NCBI RefSeq assembly: GCF_964355755.1
Contig: NC_092671.1
Span: 23,265,070-23,329,069 of the forward strand
Reading direction: 5' to 3'
DNA: 64,000 nucleotides
Source of the DNA: Antedon mediterranea
Taxonomy: Eukaryota > Echinodermata > Crinoidea > Comatulida > Antedonidae
Part shown: in pieces, positions 44,736-57,210 of the stretch
Layout of the letters: each line of letters starts with the position of its first letter
Numbering within the stretch: the stretch's first letter is position 1
Made by a program: the position numbers and the translations under genes
The notes under the pieces: generated by a model
The model's database searches: none
The model's input: the letters and a program-made list of their open reading frames with translations, nothing else
Told to the model about the DNA's origin: nothing

Positions 44736-46091
44736 AATTAAATTTACTTTACTTTACAGTACTGTACTTTACCTAGACTAATCTAGACCAGGCTAGTAGG
44801 GCTAGCAAGATGTGAGGCCTAACTAAAAAGTACAGTATATACAGCCTGTTTAAATAAAGTGTTATAAATAAAATATCAATGTTCTTATATTTTCAATAAA
44901 AACAGTTGCTGCTGTAAGGGGAATGCACATGTGTAGCTTGTCTCACACAGCAGAGTTGCTCACACAGCCATGGCTAAGTTGGTTTTGTGCTTTGTTGTTA
45001 AATTGCGCCCTCAATGTAAGAAAATGATGACATCATCAGTAATTTAAAGCTTACGTAAAATCAAGGTACGTAAAACAAAAGTTCTACTGTACTGATTTGT
45101 TGGGCAGTGATTTATGACACCTAAGGGATCTATCTACAGTAGACTTATTTTTTCGAATACACTTAATTTTTTTTTTATTTTTTTTTTTTATCAGATACAC
45201 TTGTATATTATATCTTGTGTCGTATAACAAATAAGTACTGTAATAGTTACTAAAGTTACTATTACAACCTCATCAATAAATACACAAATATGTTTATTCA
45301 CTTATTGATACAAAGGCATAATATAAAGTTTCGTTTGTCTGTAAAATGATGTAAGTAATCAAGCTGTAATAACAGGAGTAATTAAAAACCAAATTATACT
45401 ACGAATCATGTTTATGTTATGTTGTGTGCTGTTATGTTTTCCCCATTGACATCCATTGGAGTTGAGCTGTATAGGGAGAAAAAGTGATGACGTCACGTTA
45501 CTGATTGCGCTGGGTCAAAATAAAGTTCGGTCGGCCATCTTGTCCTATTCGAACGCATTGATTTAACACTGCTTTTTCGTACATCCCGATAAATTTCGTA
45601 TTTACATAATTTAGAGTTGTTCATCTTGCTTTATTTATTGAATATTTTGCTGATAATATATCGTATGTTCACTTTCAGTTTATAATCGCAATGTTCAAAA
45701 AATAGCATTTTAAATTTCGTGTAACACACACTTTTTAGGCCTCTTTCGTTGGCGGCGAGTATATACTAGCAGTATTTCTGCGTTTGTTGTGGAAATGTGC
45801 AAATCAATATAATTTCTAACTTTCAGTTTACTATTTATTTATTTATAATGTATTGCTTAGTAAAGTTTGAGTTTCTAATATGGTAGGTAAAATGTTGAAT
45901 TTTACTAGTTTTGATGCATAAGCTAGGCCAGATATGGGTCATATTGATCGGCAAAATGTCGACGCTATAGGCAGCTAAGAACGACCGCACACGGCTATTT
46001 CTTGCTTATATATACTGTATGTTTAGTAGTTAGATAGTTACCTTTTTGTAAATGTATGTGTACTAACGTAAATTACTTTGTCTTTGAATTA
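44736..46091. other. Gene-free stretch
   Basis: No coding sequence with splice support and no element ends were recognised. A poly(T) run lies at 45169-45190. Positions 45460-45560 are slightly GC-richer. Confidence 0.45.
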
Positions 46092-48840
46092 TTAGGTGAT
46101 CATTTAGAATAAAATGATCACCTATTTGTTATTGTATGAAATCTTTATTGGTTATCCGCAACGAAGTTGCAGGATAACCTCTTGTGATTGTACGAAATCA
46201 TCATCATCTTTTTTGTCATCTTCTTTCTTTCTGTATGATTTTTGTGTAACGCTTTTCTCTAAAACTTGCAAACATAACATTTTGTTAACTATGTTAACAT
46301 TTTGACATTTATGCAATGACGTCAAGCGAAGCTTTTCATGATGTTTACAATTGCGCAACGCGACGTTCGCGCGATTTAACGATTTTGTCGTATTTAACAT
46401 ATGTCGAAAACCAAATAACATTTTAAAGTGAAACTTTGCAAAAGTTTAATTTATATCATGCGCTAACTGTCTGTTGAAAAAAAATTACGTGTTTTACACA
46501 AAGTGACGCGCGCACGCGCATTTAAAATTTCAAAATGCGCAAAATTAATTTCTAATCAACGTCATCATGCCTAAAAATTGAAATTACGTGTGGCATTAAT
46601 TTCATCTTTACAGTAAATTTTAAACTGTTATAGCTCGCAATCGCAAGAATAAAATGTGATAATCACAATTAAAACATTTTCCGGAAGCTATTGGATTGTA
46701 GATACGAAATCATGTAAACATTTTGCCAATCGGATGTTGTGACGTCATCATATGGCCAGTTAAATGAGAAAAGTCGTATTTTCATCTTTTGCATTATAAT
46801 TCAATACATTTAAAAGAGCGCGCATCAATATTTCACGTATTCAAATTTCTTCTACACACTAATATGTTGTTGCTGAGAAAATATCCTTCCGAAATTGCTA
46901 TCTTTGTATTTCATTTTGATGCCATCGCCATGTTAAAATTTGGAATAAATTGCGGCTCCCTTAATTTCACCTAATCTACACTGTATGTAATATGTAAACA
47001 GATTTTACTGTTTATACCGACTGTAATGGAATAGCCCAAATCGTTTCTTTCCTACCTATTTCTATAATGTAGCAGGCCAAATAAGACGTTATTTTTACAG
47101 GATAGAGGGCGGCAAACAATGTTTTTCTCATATCAGAACCGTTCATCGTTGTTAGGAGATATGTGATTTCTATTACATTTTCTGGTTTGTTTGTCAGTTG
47201 CTCGTCCGGCCTGTAGGTCATAATGCCAACGTGAACACTTTCTTTTGGCCTCAACCTATCCCCTTAATGTTAAAAGGTACGTCGTTAAACGTCCATGTTT
47301 CACCACTTGCGCGGCGGATAACCAAACTCGTCAAAGTGACGAGTTTCATGTCTAGTCTTTTTATTGTTTCTGTACACTATTTTGTGTAACAATTATCTCA
47401 ATAAGTTTAATGTCAATGATTACCAAAATTTCAGAATATCTTTCAAATAATATAACTTAATCCTAATAAGCTTTCCAGCGTGATCACTCATCCGTGACGT
47501 CATTTATACGCCATTTTGCGAAATCACATTATCAATCATATCTCCATAATTCATTATCACATATTAATGAAATTCACTACACGTAAAAATATTAGCAAAT
47601 AAAAACACATGCGCACGTAGGGTCATGCGCGTAAAATCGCGCGTTAAAAATTTAAAACGCTCAAAATTAAGTTTTGATCAATTTAGAGCATGAATTAGGC
47701 CATTTGCGTGTTTCAAAAAATTACTGCGCAAAAAAAAATTTTGCACGCGCGATACTTAAAAAGCGTAAAAAATGTGAATTTTTTTTACAAATCTCATTCT
47801 ACTCACCATCCTTAGTACATTCACCAAATTTGAGTCAGTTCCGACTTAAAATAACGCTATACAAGCGCGTTAAAAATGACAAAATGAGCACATTAATTTT
47901 ACAAAAGTTCTGAAAATGGTGAAAAATAGGTCTTTTTTAAAATGAAAATAATTCTTTAGAATGCAAGATGACCCCCGATTTTTTTAACTTATTCTGGAAG
48001 CCATTGAGTTGTAGATATGAATTCATGTACACATTTTACGTACAAAATGTTTTGACGTCATTAAATGGCCACTTGAATTTAAAAATTAGGATTTGATATC
48101 TTTTTGTGTAGATTATCACATTCAACAGAGCGCATCTTGGTTATGTGTTCTCGAATTTTGCACAAATTTCAGTATGTGCTTGCTTAATTAATTATCTTTA
48201 TCATGCGTTGACACTATTTTCATTTTAATTTCGTCATCACGCGTAAAAACTTGAATAACGTAGGCCGTGTAATTTCACCTTCCCAGTAAATTTGAATATC
48301 TTACAGCTCTTCAGAATTGAAGGTTACCTTGAGGATTATAATTTATTATGAAAGCTGATGAAATGTAGATATTAATTCATATAAAAATTAAGCCTATCGG
48401 ATGTTGTGACGTTAACATATGGCCAGTTGAAGTGAAAAAGTAGTTTTTTCATATTTTTCGTCAAAGTTATACACATTTCAAAGAACGCGCACAGCGCTTA
48501 TACAGGCCAAATTTTTTTCCAAATCTTAAATTTGTTTGCTCAATTAATTATCTTTCGAAATTGTCATCTTATATTTTAGTTTGATAACGTCATCATGCCA
48601 AAAAATTAGAACATGTGTGTCCCGTAATTTCACCTATGCTACACATAGATATACAGTATATACTGTACATATTGTATGCCATATAGGAACAACTCAGCAC
48701 TATAAGCGTATAATAGGATGGCATACATCAACATTTTCCGATCGTATGTTAACGTACGTGCATGTTTAAAAAAAATTTATTTCAGTAAAATGATAAAAAT
48801 GATCACCTATAATTCGTCAAAGTGACGAATTAAATTCTAG
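46092..48840 (+). mobile_element. Helentron-like element (outer), 2.75 kb including a nested one
   Basis: The 5' subterminal AGGTGATCATTT (46094-46105) folds at once on AAATGATCACCT (to 46123). The 3' side has ATGATCACCT (48799-48808), a hairpin ATTCGTCA-AAG-TGACGAAT (48812-48830) and CTAG (48837-48840) followed by T. The body has CGCGCACG words, TGACGTCAT and GTTGTAGATATGAATTCATG repeated at two or three places. No Rep/helicase frame. Related copies: 53521-54545 (minus) and 56043-57206. Confidence 0.75.
46150..47355 (+). mobile_element. Helentron-like element (inner), 1.2 kb, nested in the outer one
   Basis: The 5' subterminal GGTTATCCGC (46150-46159) lies in a hairpin GGTTATCCGCAAC-GAA-GTTGCAGGATAACC. 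The 3' side has GCGGATAACC (47314-47323), a hairpin AAACTCGTCA-AAG-TGACGAGTTT (47324-47346) and CTAG (47352-47355) followed by T. The related sequence at 56060-56110 runs from GTATGAAATCTTT to TTTCTGTACACTATTTTGTG without it, giving the empty site. A minor remnant of the same family ends at 17861. Confidence 0.8.
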
Positions 48841-49985
48841 TTTTTATTATTATATTGTTAATGTTTCTCTACTGAACCACTTTGGAAATCAATGCTTTAG
48901 CACTCAAAGTGTCATTATGATTCAGTATAAAGACAGAATAAATAAATAATACACAAAAAACGATCAACAATGTTTTGGTTTATTAATGTAGTCAATCAGA
49001 TTCATATTACCATCATTTAATATTGACAAATTATTGTATTAATAAATCTGATATACTTTTAACTGTACTTGCTTGTTGTGATCAGCCTCCTTTCTATTCC
49101 TTGAATTATAGCCAAGGAATACCCGTCGTCCTAAAACCTTTACCGGACTATAACTGAACTGAACAGTTATCATTTCATTTTGTCATCGATGTGAAATAAA
49201 ATAAGTGTATGAATTTATGCCTAATCTATTGCCTAAATGCCTAAATGACTGAATAACACCAGCTGTATTCTAAAAAAGTGATACCACAAACGCCATTATA
49301 ATTAATACTCTATTTTATTTAACACCATGGTTTATTTTTTTGGTTTGTAACATTCCAAAGGTTATTATTGTGCACTCGGATCTGGAAAACCAAAATTTGC
49401 CAAAATATTTCCACTACATGATAAATCGTGATAGCAACAAATTTCCTTTTAATTTTGTGGTTAAACAGATGACACCCTAATATATATCACTGTTATGTTT
49501 ATTACATATATTAGCAGCGGAAAATTTCATTTTTAAATTTTGTTTAGCAATATTGCTAATCAAACTGATTTTTGAGTCGATTGTATCTTTTGCTACACAA
49601 TTTTAAAAATCTGTAGCAAAAAGGTTGTTTTGTATAGCTTTTTGCTATGCTACACTGGCAAAATTATTCCCTGTATTAGTATGAATATTTTTTATTTTGT
49701 TTTAATTTTTCTACTATGCAACTCCACATGTTAAAGCCGGCCGCCATTGTTCTTTCCATAGCAATGATTTTTACGAAGCGAAGCTGCCGATGGATTTCTG
49801 AAGGGTGCTCAATCATTATTTGATTATAAATAGTTATAAAAACAACAATTTTTTACAATTGCATGCTTACAGGATGTTGTAGACAACAACCCACTGTGGT
49901 GACGCAGGACTATGTAGGCCTAAACAGACGGCAACTAGTTTCAGTACAGTTCAAATTCAGTCAGTGAAAACTATTTGGTAGCATC
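48841..49985. other. Gene-free AT-rich stretch
   Basis: Nothing coding and no element boundaries. A short palindromic run (TTGCTATGCTACA, TAGCAAAA) lies near 49585-49660. Confidence 0.45.
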
Positions 49986-50112
49986 GAAATATAATTGCCC
50001 TATAGAGCTTTAAATGGACTTGTTTGTACCTCAATATATTAACGATCTTTCACATTACACTTCATTTCATACATTGCATTCATCTAATCAACTTCTTCAT
50101 GTTCCTAAATAG
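49986..50112 (+). pseudogene. Small LINE reverse transcriptase C-terminal fragment
   Basis: YRALNGL and, after a 1-base frameshift, VPQYINDLSHYTSFHTLHSS then NQLLHVPK and a stop. This is the pattern following the thumb in many CR1/L2-like elements. About 40 codons. Confidence 0.55.
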
Positions 50113-52324
50113 AAACTTAAAGACTCATTCCCTACAGTTAATGATTTTATTATATCAAACATCCAAAGAGCCCCAAAAAAATGTCATGTTATGCCTTTAA
50201 AATAAATAGCAATAAAATCAATTACTGACATTTCAGTCCGGAATGTATTACTCGAGGATAGGGACGCTCTTGAATATCGCTACCAATACTTGAACAACGC
50301 TCGGTCAACACTTGTTCAAAACATGCAAGGAATGTCGAAAGTCCTCTGACCAGTACTGTAGTTTGAATTTGTATATTTCTTATATTATTATTTTCCGCTA
50401 AATTCATGATTTTAAATAAATTAATATTAACAAACAGGATTTTGGCGGGATGAAATTTTATCCGATCGTCCAGATACGATCCCCTTATTTCGGGAGGAAA
50501 ATTGATATTGGGTAATTACATTTTCATAGTTAACTTGTGCAACCATTATATAGGCCTATAATGTACCATTTGTATATTATTGGTAGAGCAGGTTAATTTA
50601 AGTTAACTTTACGGTTGTGAAATCACTTAATTTTTATCAGTTAAAACTAAAAATCGACAGTCGGGATGAATTATACGGGATTCCTAATAAATTCTGAGGC
50701 CTGTACTGAAATAAGTTAAGTACCCTGATGAAATCCCACTGGGATTTTATCATCACGAAGTTTTAATAAATAAGTTGTAATAAAATATCAATTCAATACA
50801 ATTATTATAAAAGAGTTAATGGCATGGTTGAGTTAGTACAGGAAAACCAAACTCAATTCGGCAAAAAATTAAACATAGAGGGCGTATTTCGTGAATATTT
50901 TGCGTTATTATAATATAGAGGGCGCTATATAAAATTTTAATTTAATGTCCCACGCATTGGCCACTAAAAAAGTTGGCAGGTATATAGAGGGCAATATCAG
51001 CGTCCCATACCTGTTCATGTGAGTGACACTATACATAGTTAGGCCTGTTACAACAAATATGGTCCAGGGTCAAAATCACTTTTGGCTCTAATAATAAGGT
51101 GGCCAAAACATAGTATAGGCCTAGTGTATAGTGGTGCTATGCTATCTGGCATAATTTTGACCCATCTGGCATCTAGCATTTATAATAGGCATAATTTTAG
51201 AAAATCTAGCTTAATTTGAAAAACGCAAATCCACAACGATTTAGCATATTATCTGGCATATTTTAGAAAAATAATAATTTAATTTTGATCGCTGGCCACA
51301 CTGTGCCAAAAGCAGTCCGCCACTTCCAAAATCGGTCCGGGTTTTCCTTCCGTCAATTTTAATTAAATTACTAGGCTAGGCCTAGCCTAGGCTAGGCTTA
51401 GGATTAGCATGCCCCGTTGCGACGATTGAATTGAAAAGTTTAATTTGATTTTAACTTGTTTTTGGAAAGAAAAATATATCTTCTAGGGCTGGGCTAGGCC
51501 TAGCTAGGCTTAGTAGCTAGGCCTAGGACCTAGGCCTACCCTACCATTTACCACTAGCCTAGCTAGGCCTCTAGGCTAGGCCTAGCTTAGGCCCTGGCCT
51601 AAAGTGTGATAATTACATTGGCTTGATATCATTTTATATCATATAACCAGGCCCCACCGCCACCGGACGAATATTAGCATGACCCTGAACAGCCGGCCTA
51701 GGCCTATAGATAGTCCTAGGCTAGATCGGTCCGCCTAAAAACGGGAAAAAATCCCCCCAAAAAAAGGGGAAAAAAACAAATAGGCCTAGCCTAGACTAGG
51801 CCTACTAGGCCCTAAATACCAGAAGAAACTGACTATTTACCGGAAAAACAACAGATAGGCCCAGGCCTAGTAACGAAAAATGTGATTTTTGTGTCAAAAT
51901 CGATCGTCAAACGGCAGAAGTAAACGTCTCGGCCAAAATCAAGTCGGCCGGCCCACCACACCACGTCAGTGTTGCCAGCGATAAAACTTTAATTATGCCG
52001 TAGCCTGTCTAAATAATGCCAGATTGGGAAAAATAATGCCAAATCCCCAAAATGTGGCCCGGAGGCCCTAATTAAAAAACGTCTGTAAAACCCCAACTGA
52101 CACAAAGTGGGCCAAAAATGTTATCCCGTGTCGTTACAAATTTATATTTTTAGTTTTGTGTGTAATAACTAATATTAATAATATAATTCCCAATATCTGA
52201 GGTGCGAAAATGGTAATTGCAAATGTCACCAAACACCACCACCACCACCACCACAGCCACGGAAAGTTTGAATTTTTAGTTGAAATATGTTTGGAAATAT
52301 CATACAAATATTAATGTCTTCAAG
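50113..52324. other. Gene-free; possible eroded elements
   Basis: TAGAGGGCG words occur near 50876, 50922 and 50983. Around 51140-51280 there are repeats of ATCTGGCATAATTTT, and inverted-looking AATAATGCCA words recur at 52015-52045, so a non-autonomous element of about 0.9 kb may span 51130-52060. A (CAC)n run lies at 52236-52255. No gene is supported. Confidence 0.4.
51375..51860. repeat. TAGGCCTA/CTAGGCCTAG-rich island
   Basis: It has the same word content as 11600-11990, densest at 51375-51410, 51485-51600 and 51700-51860. Confidence 0.7.
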
Positions 52325-52712
52325 ACCTCAGCCCAACCATGGTTGGAAAATTGGGGAAAATAGAGCTGCTCGATGGCCCATGGCACTTAATTTTAAATGA
52401 AATAATATTAATATATTTATTAGGTGCCTCCAGGATCTTAGCCCCACCATGTTCCGAAAATGGCACTTATAATTTAAAATAGGAAATAGTGTCTCCAGGA
52501 CCTCAGCCCCACCATAATACAATTTGGAAAAATAGAGCTGCTCGATGGCCGGAAAATAAGAGTTTCTAGGACCTCGGCCCACCATGGTCACTGCAGGGGC
52601 TGAGGTAAGAACATTTGGAACGAGGCCATACATGGCTGTCAATCGCGTGCTAAACTTAGTGTTTACCGACCAACCGACCGACATAGTGAGCTGTAGAGTC
52701 TAAAAATAGGGC
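52325..52712. repeat. Diverged tandem units containing AGGACCTCAGCCCCACCATG
   Basis: The motif, with variants, occurs near 52324, 52431, 52497 and 52559. Units also share GGAAAATAGAGCTGCTCGAT. They are followed by an ACCGACCGACATAGTGA run that recurs at 54706. The 118-codon minus-strand frame over it follows the repeat and is not a gene. Confidence 0.7.
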
Positions 52713-52780
52713 TGCTACGATGCAAATGGAACTGAATTTGAAAAATGTGGAAAACAAATTCTCTAGGAGAAAATGATTTT

Positions 52781-53282
52781 GGTTATTCGCACTTCGCGGA
52801 TAAGGCCTTGTCAGGATCTTTTTCTTTCTTATCTTTTCTTATTCTTTCTTTCCACGAATTTTGTTGTGCGTGTATCTCCAAATCTTCTCAACATAGCATT
52901 GTATAGGCTAATATCAGAAGATTGAGGCCTGTATCTGAATATGTCATAAGGTTTCGGTGCTGTCCAAGTAGCACAGTAACATACGCATGATTATATAATT
53001 TTTTTAAATTTATCTTAAATTCAGAACAAAAAGACATTTGTTATTGAAACTTAAGAAAATGATAATTCATATCAAGGGTCAAATTTCTATGGAGTAAACA
53101 TTTTTAAATGCGAAAAATCAAATCAAAATGCTATAGTAACTATCGTTTGGATTCTCTCAGCTTTACTAGGTGGGGTTCGAATCTATGCATTTTTAAAAAT
53201 AAATATAAATTTGCTTTCTTTTATTTTGAAAGAGAGATATATAGGATAATAAATGTAAAAGATTAACAACATCAAAATCCAA
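52781..53282 (+). mobile_element. Helentron-like 5' end
   Basis: GGTTATTCGC-ACTTC-GCGGATAAGGCC is the same type of 5' hairpin as at 46150, followed by a TTTCTTTC-rich stretch. The 3' limit is not clear; the ACCGACCGACATAGTGA run near 54706 may belong to its distal part. Confidence 0.5.
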
Positions 53283-53476
53283 CAGTGTGGCGTGTTGACC
53301 GCCGCGAATGACTAACAATTTAATGTCAGAAAAAAAGGAATTATAACTCTCTTCGTTACGTGTTTAGAAATTTACATCTCCTCGTTGGTATGTCGGCGTT
53401 GTTATGTAAATGAGTTTGTACAGGTGTAGTGGGAAAGATGGTATTGTTAGTCATTTGTGGTCAACACGCCACACTG
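53283..53476. mobile_element. 194-bp MITE with CAGTGTGGCGTGTTGACC termini
   Basis: Both ends start CAGTGTGGCGTGTTGACC and continue to GACTAACAA, inverted. A matching single arm occurs at 54753-54835, extended by CGCCATCTTCCCCACTACAC, which also matches the inner part of this element. CAGTG-type ends are seen in hAT elements, but no 8-bp duplication was found. Confidence 0.75.
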
Positions 53477-53520
53477 TTAAATTTAGATTTTTGTGCTAAA
53501 CATAACATTTACAACATAAA

Positions 53521-54545
53521 CTAGAATTTAATTCGTCACTTTGACGAATTATAGGTGATCATTTTTATATTTTTATTGACATTAATATTTTTTAAACATG
53601 CACGTATGTTAACATACAATTAGAAATTGTTGATGTATGCGATCCTATTATACGCTTATAGTGTGCTGAGTTGTGCCTATGCCATATGCATTATGTACAG
53701 CATATACTGTATATCTATATACAGTGTAGCATTGGTGAAATTCCGGACACACATCATGTTCTTATTTTTTGGCATTAATGATATTATCAAAATAAACTTG
53801 TGAATAACAATATCGAAAGATAATGAATTGAGCAACAAAATATAATATTTGGAAGAAAATTTGGCATTTAGATGCGCAATGCGCGCTATTTGAAATTTTA
53901 TAAATTAGACGAAAGAGATGAAAAAACTACTTTTTAAATTCAACTGGCCATATCATAACGTCACAACATCCGAAAAGCTTAATTTTTATATGAATTTATA
54001 TCTACATCTCATCAGCTTTCATAATCAATTATAATCAACAAAGTCACCTTTAATTTTGAAAAGAGGTGAGATATTTAAATATACGCTGAAGGTAAAATTA
54101 CACAACCTACGTTATTCAAGTTTTTACGCGTGATAACGTCATCGAAATTAAAATAGTGGCAAGTCATGATAAAGATTATTAATTTAGCGAGCACATACTG
54201 AAATTTATTCATTCATTCATATTTTTTACCATTTACGACTAAAAAACTTTTGTGCAATTAATGTGCGCGTTTTGTCATTTTTAACCTGCTCGTATATGTT
54301 ATTTTAAGTCGGAATTGACTCAAATTCTGTAAATGTACTAAGAATTGTGAGTAGAATGTGATTTATACAACAAATTGTTTACGCTTTCTAAGATTCGCGT
54401 GCGCAAAAACGTCATTATCATTAATATGTGATAATGAATTATGGAGATATGATTGATAATGTGATTTCACAAAATGGCGTATAAATGACGTCACGGATGA
54501 GTGATTGCGCTGAAAAGCCTATTAGGACTAAGTTAAGGTATTAGA
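53521..54545 (-). mobile_element. Helentron-like element, reverse copy of the outer family
   Basis: CTAG (53521-53524), hairpin ATTCGTCAC..TGACGAAT and AGGTGATCAT (53553-53562) mirror the end at 48799-48840. The body to about 54545 is the reverse complement of 47455-48790, with ATAATGAATTATGGAGATAT and TGACGTCACGGATGAGTGAT. The 5' part is missing. Confidence 0.75.
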
Positions 54546-55149
54546 AAGACATTGTAAAACAAGGCCAACAGCCATAATATGTCGCGTGCTCTCAGAAAAA
54601 AATGAACTTTCAAAAAGTAATGTACATCAAAACAGTTCAAAAAGTACAGAAAAGCGATAAAACGCATAGTGATACCGGACCGAAAGACAGACCGACAGAC
54701 CGACAGACCGACCGACCGACATAGTGAACTATTGATTCCACGCGACTAAAAACAGTGTGGCGTGTTGACCGCAATGACTAACAACGCCATCTTCCCCACT
54801 ACACCTGCACTTGAACTTATTTGCATAATAACGCACGGCATACCAACTGTTCAATAATTGTCAATGCTTGTTCATGCTGCTATTGTTCATCATTTAATTC
54901 ATTGTATCAGTTGTTTTGATTTCTCAATATCAATTAATCACTTAATTCAGTATCATTTATTCATGCTCCTCAAACACAGTAAAATGTAGTACATGGTTTG
55001 AAATCCTTTTCGTTTGTTCAAAGTTAAAAATTCACAACAAATTGTGAACATTATTTATTACATATGTATTTAAATAAATAGAGAGAATACACTAGCCAGG
55101 CCAGGCATCGGCATATTTACACATTTATATTTATTTTTTTCTAATTTTC
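54546..55149. other. Gene-free; CCGAC-rich run and MITE arm
   Basis: Tandem (GACA)GACCGAC units run at 54684-54720. The single arm of the CAGTGTGG MITE is at 54753-54835. The remainder is AT-rich. Confidence 0.5.
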
Positions 55150-55490
55150 TGACATAACTTAGGTGTTCTTAAAATTGAGGGCGCCAAACATAACATTTAC
55201 GAGATCGGAAAGAGGCCGGTAGCCAAAAGAAAAATGATGGCGTGCTCCCTTGCCTCTAGCACGGTAAGGCTCTCTCACAGCCTTGGGGGTACCACACATC
55301 AGATGCTTTGATGTTATTGCCTCATGATGTGTGGTGGAAAGGGGGACGTTTAAATCTGTGAACCCCAAACACAGAAGCTCGCATAGCTTTAACTCTTTTC
55401 CACCGACCGGCACGCGGTCGGCACGGGGTTTGAACCCATGATAATCGTGTTCCACGACGCTCTACCGACTGAGCTATCCGGCCCTCTGGT
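55150..55490 (-). mobile_element. tRNA-derived SINE-like element
   Basis: On the minus strand the element begins near 55485 with a tRNA-like head (55414-55483). It continues through a GC-richer body with CCACACATCATGAGGCAATA and CTTACCGTGCTAGAGGCAAG, and ends AT-rich near 55150. Inverted CGACCGCGTGCCGGTCGG follows the head. The 98-codon minus-strand frame across it is not a known protein. The central domain was not matched to a named SINE class. Confidence 0.6.
55414..55483 (-). pseudogene. tRNA-like head of the SINE
   Basis: Box A TAGCTCAGTCGG (55465-55476) and box B GGTTCAAACCC (55426-55436) are perfect. A D arm GCTC..GAGC and a T arm (ATGGG/CCCGT) are present. The acceptor stem has two mismatches of seven and the anticodon stem does not form, so it is not a functional tRNA. 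Confidence 0.7.
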
Positions 55491-55696
55491 TTATAGCAAG
55501 GTTAAAACTAGATTCGTTTCCTCAAAAGTACGTCATGAATATGCAAATTTATGACGTAACGATTAGAATGACGTAATAAATTAAGATCCATAAATTACAA
55601 CTCATATTCTTGTCAAACCATGGTGAAGTTTTTATAAAATGAAATATAATTATTGTTAATCGCAATAGAATGAATAATTTCCTGATAATCTAGTAT
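55491..55696. other. Spacer
   Basis: No feature is supported. Confidence 0.4.
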
Positions 55697-55905
55697 TTTT
55701 CACGCTCTGCTGTCTAGCCCGCTACGCATGACTCATTTATAAGCTGAAAGCAAGCAGCAGTTATAGTACTATAGACTGACGTTTTTTCTAAAATGGATAC
55801 TCGATTATAATTTATAGGTCCCAGCTGCTGGATCCAAAATAGAGTCTATTAGGACACGTCATGCTAAAATTACAAATCCCAAAGCATTTCTGATAGTTAT
55901 GAGTC
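55697..55905 (+). repeat. Repeat A, partial copy
   Basis: TTTTTCACGCTCTGCTGTCT ... GCATTTCTGATAG. It is closest to the fragment at 31259 (shared ATGACTCATTTATAAGCTGA). Confidence 0.75.
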
Positions 55906-56042
55906 CCATTTGACCGATAAATGTAATACTGTAATTCAAACAACTTGTATTTCTATATGTACAAGTGTATTTCTGCATCATCTGCATACTTAACTATACT
56001 AACATTATTACTTTCAATTTTAAAGTTTCAATTTTAATGATT

Positions 56043-57206
56043 GCCTATTGCTATTGTATGAAATCTTTAATATTCTTCTTCTTCTTCTTCTTCTTCTTCT
56101 TTCTGTACACTATTTTGTGTAACAATTATCTCAAAAAGTTAAATATCAATGATCACAAAAATTTCACAATATCTTTCAAATACTGTAACTTAATCCTAAT
56201 AAGCTTTTCAGTGAGCACTCAACCGTGACATCATTTATACGCCATTTTGTGAATCACACATTATCAATCATATCTCCATAATTCATTATCACATATTAAT
56301 GAAATTCACTACACGTAAACTTCAGGTAAAGGGAAAAATATTAGCAAATAAAAACTTGCGCGTTTCAAGATCTTGCGCGTAATATTGCGCGTTACAAATT
56401 TAAAAAGCTCGAAATTAAGTTTTGATGAATTTAGAGCATGAATTAGGCAATTTACTGCACAAAAACACGTGTTTGCGCGCGCGGTACTTAAAATGCGTAA
56501 AAAATACGATTGTTTGTACAAATCGCATTCTACTCACCATCCTTAGTACATTCACCAAGTTTTTGTCCGTTCTGACTTAAAATAACACTATACGAGCAGG
56601 TTAAAAATGACAAAATGCGCACATTAATTGCATCAAAGTGCAGACAATGGTGAAAAATAAGGCGTTTTTAAAATGAAAATAATTCTTCAGAATGCACGAT
56701 TACCCCCAATTTAACTTTAATTTATACTGGAAGCCATTGAGTTGTAGACATGAATTCAATGTACACATTTCACGTACAAAATGTTGTGACGTCACCAAAT
56801 GGCCACTCCAATTTAAAAATTAGGTTTTTTTCTCTTTCGTCATAGATTATCACATTCAACAGAGCGCATCTCGGTTATTTTGTGCCCGATTTTCGCTCAA
56901 ATGTTAGTTTATGATTGCTCAATTAATTATCTTTCTCATAAGTTGTCAACATTTTTATTTTTATTATTTCATCACGCGTAAAATCTTGAATAACGTAGGT
57001 CGTGTAATTTCACCTACACTATATTTTTTAATATCTTGCAGCTCTTCAGAATTAAAGGTGACCTTGATGATTAAAATTTATTATGAAAGCTGATGAAATG
57101 TAGATATGAATTAATATAAACATTAAGCCTATCGGATGTTGTGACGTTATGAAATGGCCAGTTGAAGTTGAAAGGTAGTTTTTTTCTGTCTTTCGTCAAA
57201 TTTATA
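56043..57206 (+). mobile_element. Helentron-like element, outer family, without the inner insertion
   Basis: It follows 46128-46140 and then 47360-48440 in order. A (TTC)n microsatellite at 56072-56101 lies near the point where the inner element sits in the other copy. It is cut off at 57206 by another hairpin end, and its own 5' hairpin is missing. Short frames with F or hydrophobic runs here are artefacts. Confidence 0.75.
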
Positions 57207-57210
57207 CAAA

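Noticed and set aside
50117-50200. TTAAAGACTCATTCCCTAC as another TTAA MITE end
   Set aside because: Only about 15 bases match and no opposite end was found.
52328-52684. 118-codon minus-strand frame
   Set aside because: It follows diverged tandem units and contains internally repeated peptides; no splice or homology support.
55414-55483. Functional tRNA gene
   Set aside because: The anticodon stem does not form and the acceptor stem is mismatched. It is fused to a SINE body.
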